From Sulfitobacter noctilucicola (GTDB lineage: Bacteria; Pseudomonadota; Alphaproteobacteria; Rhodobacterales; Rhodobacteraceae), in contig NZ_JASD01000008.1 in assembly GCF_000622385.1 (NCBI RefSeq), positions 248,001 through 312,000 on the forward strand: a stretch of 64,000 nt of DNA, in the 5' to 3' direction. Shown one piece after another: positions 62,047 through 64,000 of the stretch. Both the position numbers and the translations under genes were made by a program. The stretch's first letter is position 1; every line of letters starts with the position of its first letter. A model generated the notes under the pieces. The model was not told where the DNA came from and searched no databases. It saw only the letters and a list, made by a program, of their open reading frames with translations.

Positions 62047-62058
62047 CGGAATACTGAA
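62047..62058. promoter_or_regulatory. Candidate LysR site, copy 1
   Basis: CGGAATACTGAA lies in the LysR/oxygenase divergent promoter, within the imperfect dyad TTCGGAATACTGAA (T-N11-A form). The same 12 bases recur at 63783-63794. The end of this copy is 72 bases before the oxygenase ATG. Confidence 0.5.
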
Positions 62059-62129
62059 ATCGAAAGTAGCGAGTTTATATATATTCTGAAAGTGATAATT
62101 TGGAGAGGTAGACGGCAAAGGAGCGCCCG

Positions 62130-62915
62130 ATGGCACAAACAGCGACAGTGAACTACCATGTCCACAAACCCGAACGGCAAGCATTTGAACTTGATGCAGG
62201 CGGGATTGTCGGCAACCTGATTTCGCCCGAGCTTGCCCCCACACAAGTGGCGGTTCGCGACATGCGAAAAGCTTTAACAGCCCCGGCGTTTGAAAATGAC
62301 TCTGTCGCCTTTGCAACGTCCCCGACTGCTGTATCCACCTTTGAGACAGGAAGTAACTGGCAGGAAATCTATAACAAGGAACTGACCAAGCTTCTGACAA
62401 ACCAGATCGGCGCGAAGGAGGTTATCATCTTTGATCATACGGTGCGTGTAGATGAACCAGACGCAGTTCGATCACCAGCCCGCAATGTCCATAGCGACTA
62501 CAGTGAAAACGGGGCCAAGCAACGTTTGATTGACATTTTGGGGGAGGAAAAGGCCGCAGATTGGTCCGAAGGGCACTTTGCTTTCATCAACGTCTGGCGG
62601 CCTGTGGGCGCACCGATCAACTCCTCACCTTTGGGATTTATCCGCCCGACCAGTGCCTCCGAACGAGACTGGATTTTGCTTGATCTGATATATCCGGATC
62701 GGAAAGGCCAGATTCTGGGGATCGCAGCAAACCCTGACCATGAATGGCTCTATATGTCCAAGATGCGCCCCGATGAGGTAGCTTTGTTCAATATTTTCGA
62801 CAATCGCGGCCTGCCACCTATCGCCCACAGCGCCCTTGACATGGTTGAGGACCCCAACGTTCACACAGTGCGCCGTAGCATCGAAAGCCGGACTTTGGTC
62901 CGCTACGCGGCCTAA
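62130..62915 (+). CDS. CmcJ/NvfI family oxygenase-like protein
   Basis: A 261-residue protein resembling the CmcJ/NvfI/AsaB family, Fe(II)/2-oxoglutarate-type oxygenases mostly known from fungal and actinobacterial secondary metabolism. Candidate iron ligands are H121 and D123 (VHSDYSENGAKQRL) and H233 (IAHSALDM). Other family segments are INVWRPVGAPINSSPL and H-E-W-L-Y-M-S-K-M-R-P-D-E-V-A-L-F. The GAGAGG site precedes the ATG. Its substrate is unknown; it leads a unit with an SDR. Confidence 0.8.
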   Translation: MAQTATVNYHVHKPERQAFELDAGGIVGNLISPELAPTQVAVRDMRKALTAPAFENDSVAFATSPTAVSTFETGSNWQEIYNKELTKLLTNQIGAKEVIIFDHTVRVDEPDAVRSPARNVHSDYSENGAKQRLIDILGEEKAADWSEGHFAFINVWRPVGAPINSSPLGFIRPTSASERDWILLDLIYPDRKGQILGIAANPDHEWLYMSKMRPDEVALFNIFDNRGLPPIAHSALDMVEDPNVHTVRRSIESRTLVRYAA

Positions 62916-62950
62916 CGCCCCACGCGGGTTAAACAAAGAAAGACCATGCG

Positions 62951-63739
62951 ATGACCAAGACCATTCTTATCACAGGTGCCACCGACGGTATCGGCCTTCT
63001 AACTGCACAAACCCTCGCTGCTGAGGGGCACACCATTCTTCTTCATGGCCGCAGCGAAAAGAAGCTGGAAGCCGCGGCGCAGGCCGTTGGCGGGAAGACA
63101 GAGAAATATCTGGCCGATCTTTCGAACATGTCAGATGTGAATGCGCTCGCCCATGCCATCCGCGCGAAGCACAGCCATATTGATGTGGTGGTGAACAACG
63201 CCGGCATCTTGAAGGCACCAGATACTGTGACGAAGGACGGACATGATATCCGCTTCATGGTGAACACCATCGCGCCCTATGCGCTGACGCAGAGCCTTTT
63301 GCCAATCATTGCGAAAGAAGGTCGTGTCGTGAACCTGTCCTCGGCCGCACAAGCCCCCGTCGATCTGGAAGCCCTGAGCGGGCGCAAGAAGCTGAACGAC
63401 ATGGAAGCTTATGCGCAAAGCAAGCTGGCGATCACGATCTGGTCGCGCGAATTGGCCAAGCAACTGCCTGATGGCCCCGCTATAATCGCGGTTAATCCGG
63501 GGTCTTTGCTCGCCTCCAAGATGGTCAAAGAGGGCTTTGGTGTTGCTGGAAATGACCTGAACATCGGTGCGAATATTCTGCGAGAAGCAGCTTTAGGAGA
63601 GACCTTCGCAAAGGCCAGCGGCAAGTACTTCGACAATGACAGCGGACAGTTCGCTCAACCACATGCAGCCGCACTTGATCCCGATCACAGCGCCGCTGTG
63701 ATGCAGGGCATCAAGGATGCACTCAACCAACTTCGCTAG
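62951..63739 (+). CDS. SDR family oxidoreductase
   Basis: A 262-residue short-chain dehydrogenase with cofactor motif GATDGIGLLTAQTL, basic HGRSEKKLE (suggesting NADPH), N-N-A-G-I and the catalytic Y-A-Q-S-K. It resembles the retinol-dehydrogenase/WWOX-like branch with a long C-terminal substrate lid. It lies 35 bases after the oxygenase gene and probably acts in the same pathway. Confidence 0.88.
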   Translation: MTKTILITGATDGIGLLTAQTLAAEGHTILLHGRSEKKLEAAAQAVGGKTEKYLADLSNMSDVNALAHAIRAKHSHIDVVVNNAGILKAPDTVTKDGHDIRFMVNTIAPYALTQSLLPIIAKEGRVVNLSSAAQAPVDLEALSGRKKLNDMEAYAQSKLAITIWSRELAKQLPDGPAIIAVNPGSLLASKMVKEGFGVAGNDLNIGANILREAALGETFAKASGKYFDNDSGQFAQPHAAALDPDHSAAVMQGIKDALNQLR

Positions 63740-63782
63740 ACCAACAATGCCAGCCTGATGCAAACCCCATTATATTCAAAAC

Positions 63783-63794
63783 CGGAATACTGAA
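63783..63794. promoter_or_regulatory. Candidate LysR site, copy 2
   Basis: A second exact copy of CGGAATACTGAA, ending 76 bases before the start of the reductase gene at 63871. Copy 1 has almost the same spacing to the oxygenase gene, supporting a shared regulator. Confidence 0.5.
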
Positions 63795-63870
63795 CTTAAT
63801 AATCGGTCAATTTACCGCACTTTCAAACAGTATATCTACGTGTCAGCAAACATTCCTGAGGAACAGTACA

Positions 63871-64000
63871 ATGAAAGCTATGACAATTACCGCCTACGGC
63901 GAGAACGCGAAATTCGAAGCCGCTGATCTGCCCAAACCAGTCGCAACGCCGGGACATGTCGTGATCCGCATTGCCGCAAGCAGCGTTAATACTGTCGACA
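63871..64000 (+). CDS. MDR superfamily zinc-type alcohol dehydrogenase/quinone reductase, N-terminus (truncated by window edge)
   Basis: Reading from ATG 63871, with GAGGAA about 6 bases upstream, gives 43 residues before the window ends: MKAMTITAYGENAKFEAADL, then PKPVATPGHVVIRIAASSVNTVD. This is the usual N-terminus of medium-chain quinone reductases and related alcohol dehydrogenases. It carries its own upstream copy of the 12-base motif, so it may be a separate promoter under the same LysR control. Confidence 0.85.
   Translation, partial: MKAMTITAYGENAKFEAADLPKPVATPGHVVIRIAASSVNTVD

Noticed and set aside
1..64000. Mobile elements, prophage, tRNA/rRNA genes or CRISPR arrays
   Set aside because: No transposase, integrase, phage structural gene, tRNA cloverleaf, rRNA sequence or regularly spaced repeat was seen on reading through the gaps between genes.

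Overview
The window looks like a chromosomal segment from a marine alphaproteobacterium of the Roseobacter group (Rhodobacteraceae, for example a Sulfitobacter relative). The reasons are the moderately high GC coding sequence, the conserved housekeeping order (uvrC-pgsA-moaD-moaE, pyrB-pyrC-plsY), a group 2 Mrp antiporter operon with fused A/B subunits, and genes for breakdown of a C3 sulfonate made by phytoplankton. No rRNA, tRNA, CRISPR array, insertion sequence or prophage gene was seen. Species-level placement is inference.

Layout. 1-19.5 kb is mostly housekeeping: a truncated acyl-CoA dehydrogenase, a Sua5-type tRNA modification enzyme, YqgE, a DsbD-like periplasmic protein, a two-gene RND efflux system, MoaB, a LysE exporter and a uracil-DNA glycosylase. 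The pyrimidine/phospholipid cluster follows (pyrB, three small membrane-protein genes, a dihydroorotase-like gene that has lost its metal ligands, plsY), then gshA, rsmE and ubiA. 19.5-35 kb holds an OmpA-like protein, molybdopterin synthase (moaE/moaD), pgsA, uvrC, a Ca/Na exchanger, a 54-residue zinc-ribbon gene, an S49 peptidase, an ABC-2 exporter and a two-component system divergent from a DegP/DegS-like protease. 35-41 kb is the complete mrpA(B)CDEFG operon.

41-64 kb is accessory catabolic DNA. First comes a minus-strand unit of an alpha/beta hydrolase, a Rieske oxygenase, a glutamine-synthetase-like ligase and an SDR dehydrogenase, closed by a strong terminator. A PAS histidine kinase/response regulator pair follows. 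Next is a plus-strand trio (PLP ammonia-lyase, M24 hydrolase, maleate-isomerase-like protein) resembling part of ectoine-utilisation operons. It meets a minus-strand polyamine-type ABC transporter and a sulfonate operon (hpsN-like dehydrogenase, SDR, zinc alcohol dehydrogenase, comD, comE). A divergent LacI-type regulator sits beside the sulfonate operon, with two near-identical palindromic operators in the shared promoter. The window ends with a LysR regulator divergent from a CmcJ/NvfI-like oxygenase, an SDR and a truncated MDR reductase; a 12-base sequence recurs before two of these genes.

How the parts fit. HpsN-type oxidation of dihydroxypropanesulfonate would give sulfolactate, and ComDE would decarboxylate sulfopyruvate to sulfoacetaldehyde. 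The enzyme linking sulfolactate to sulfopyruvate and the sulfite-releasing Xsc are not in the window. The substrates of the Rieske/GS-like unit, the PLP-lyase trio and the CmcJ-like cluster cannot be read from sequence alone; these are the least explained parts of the window.
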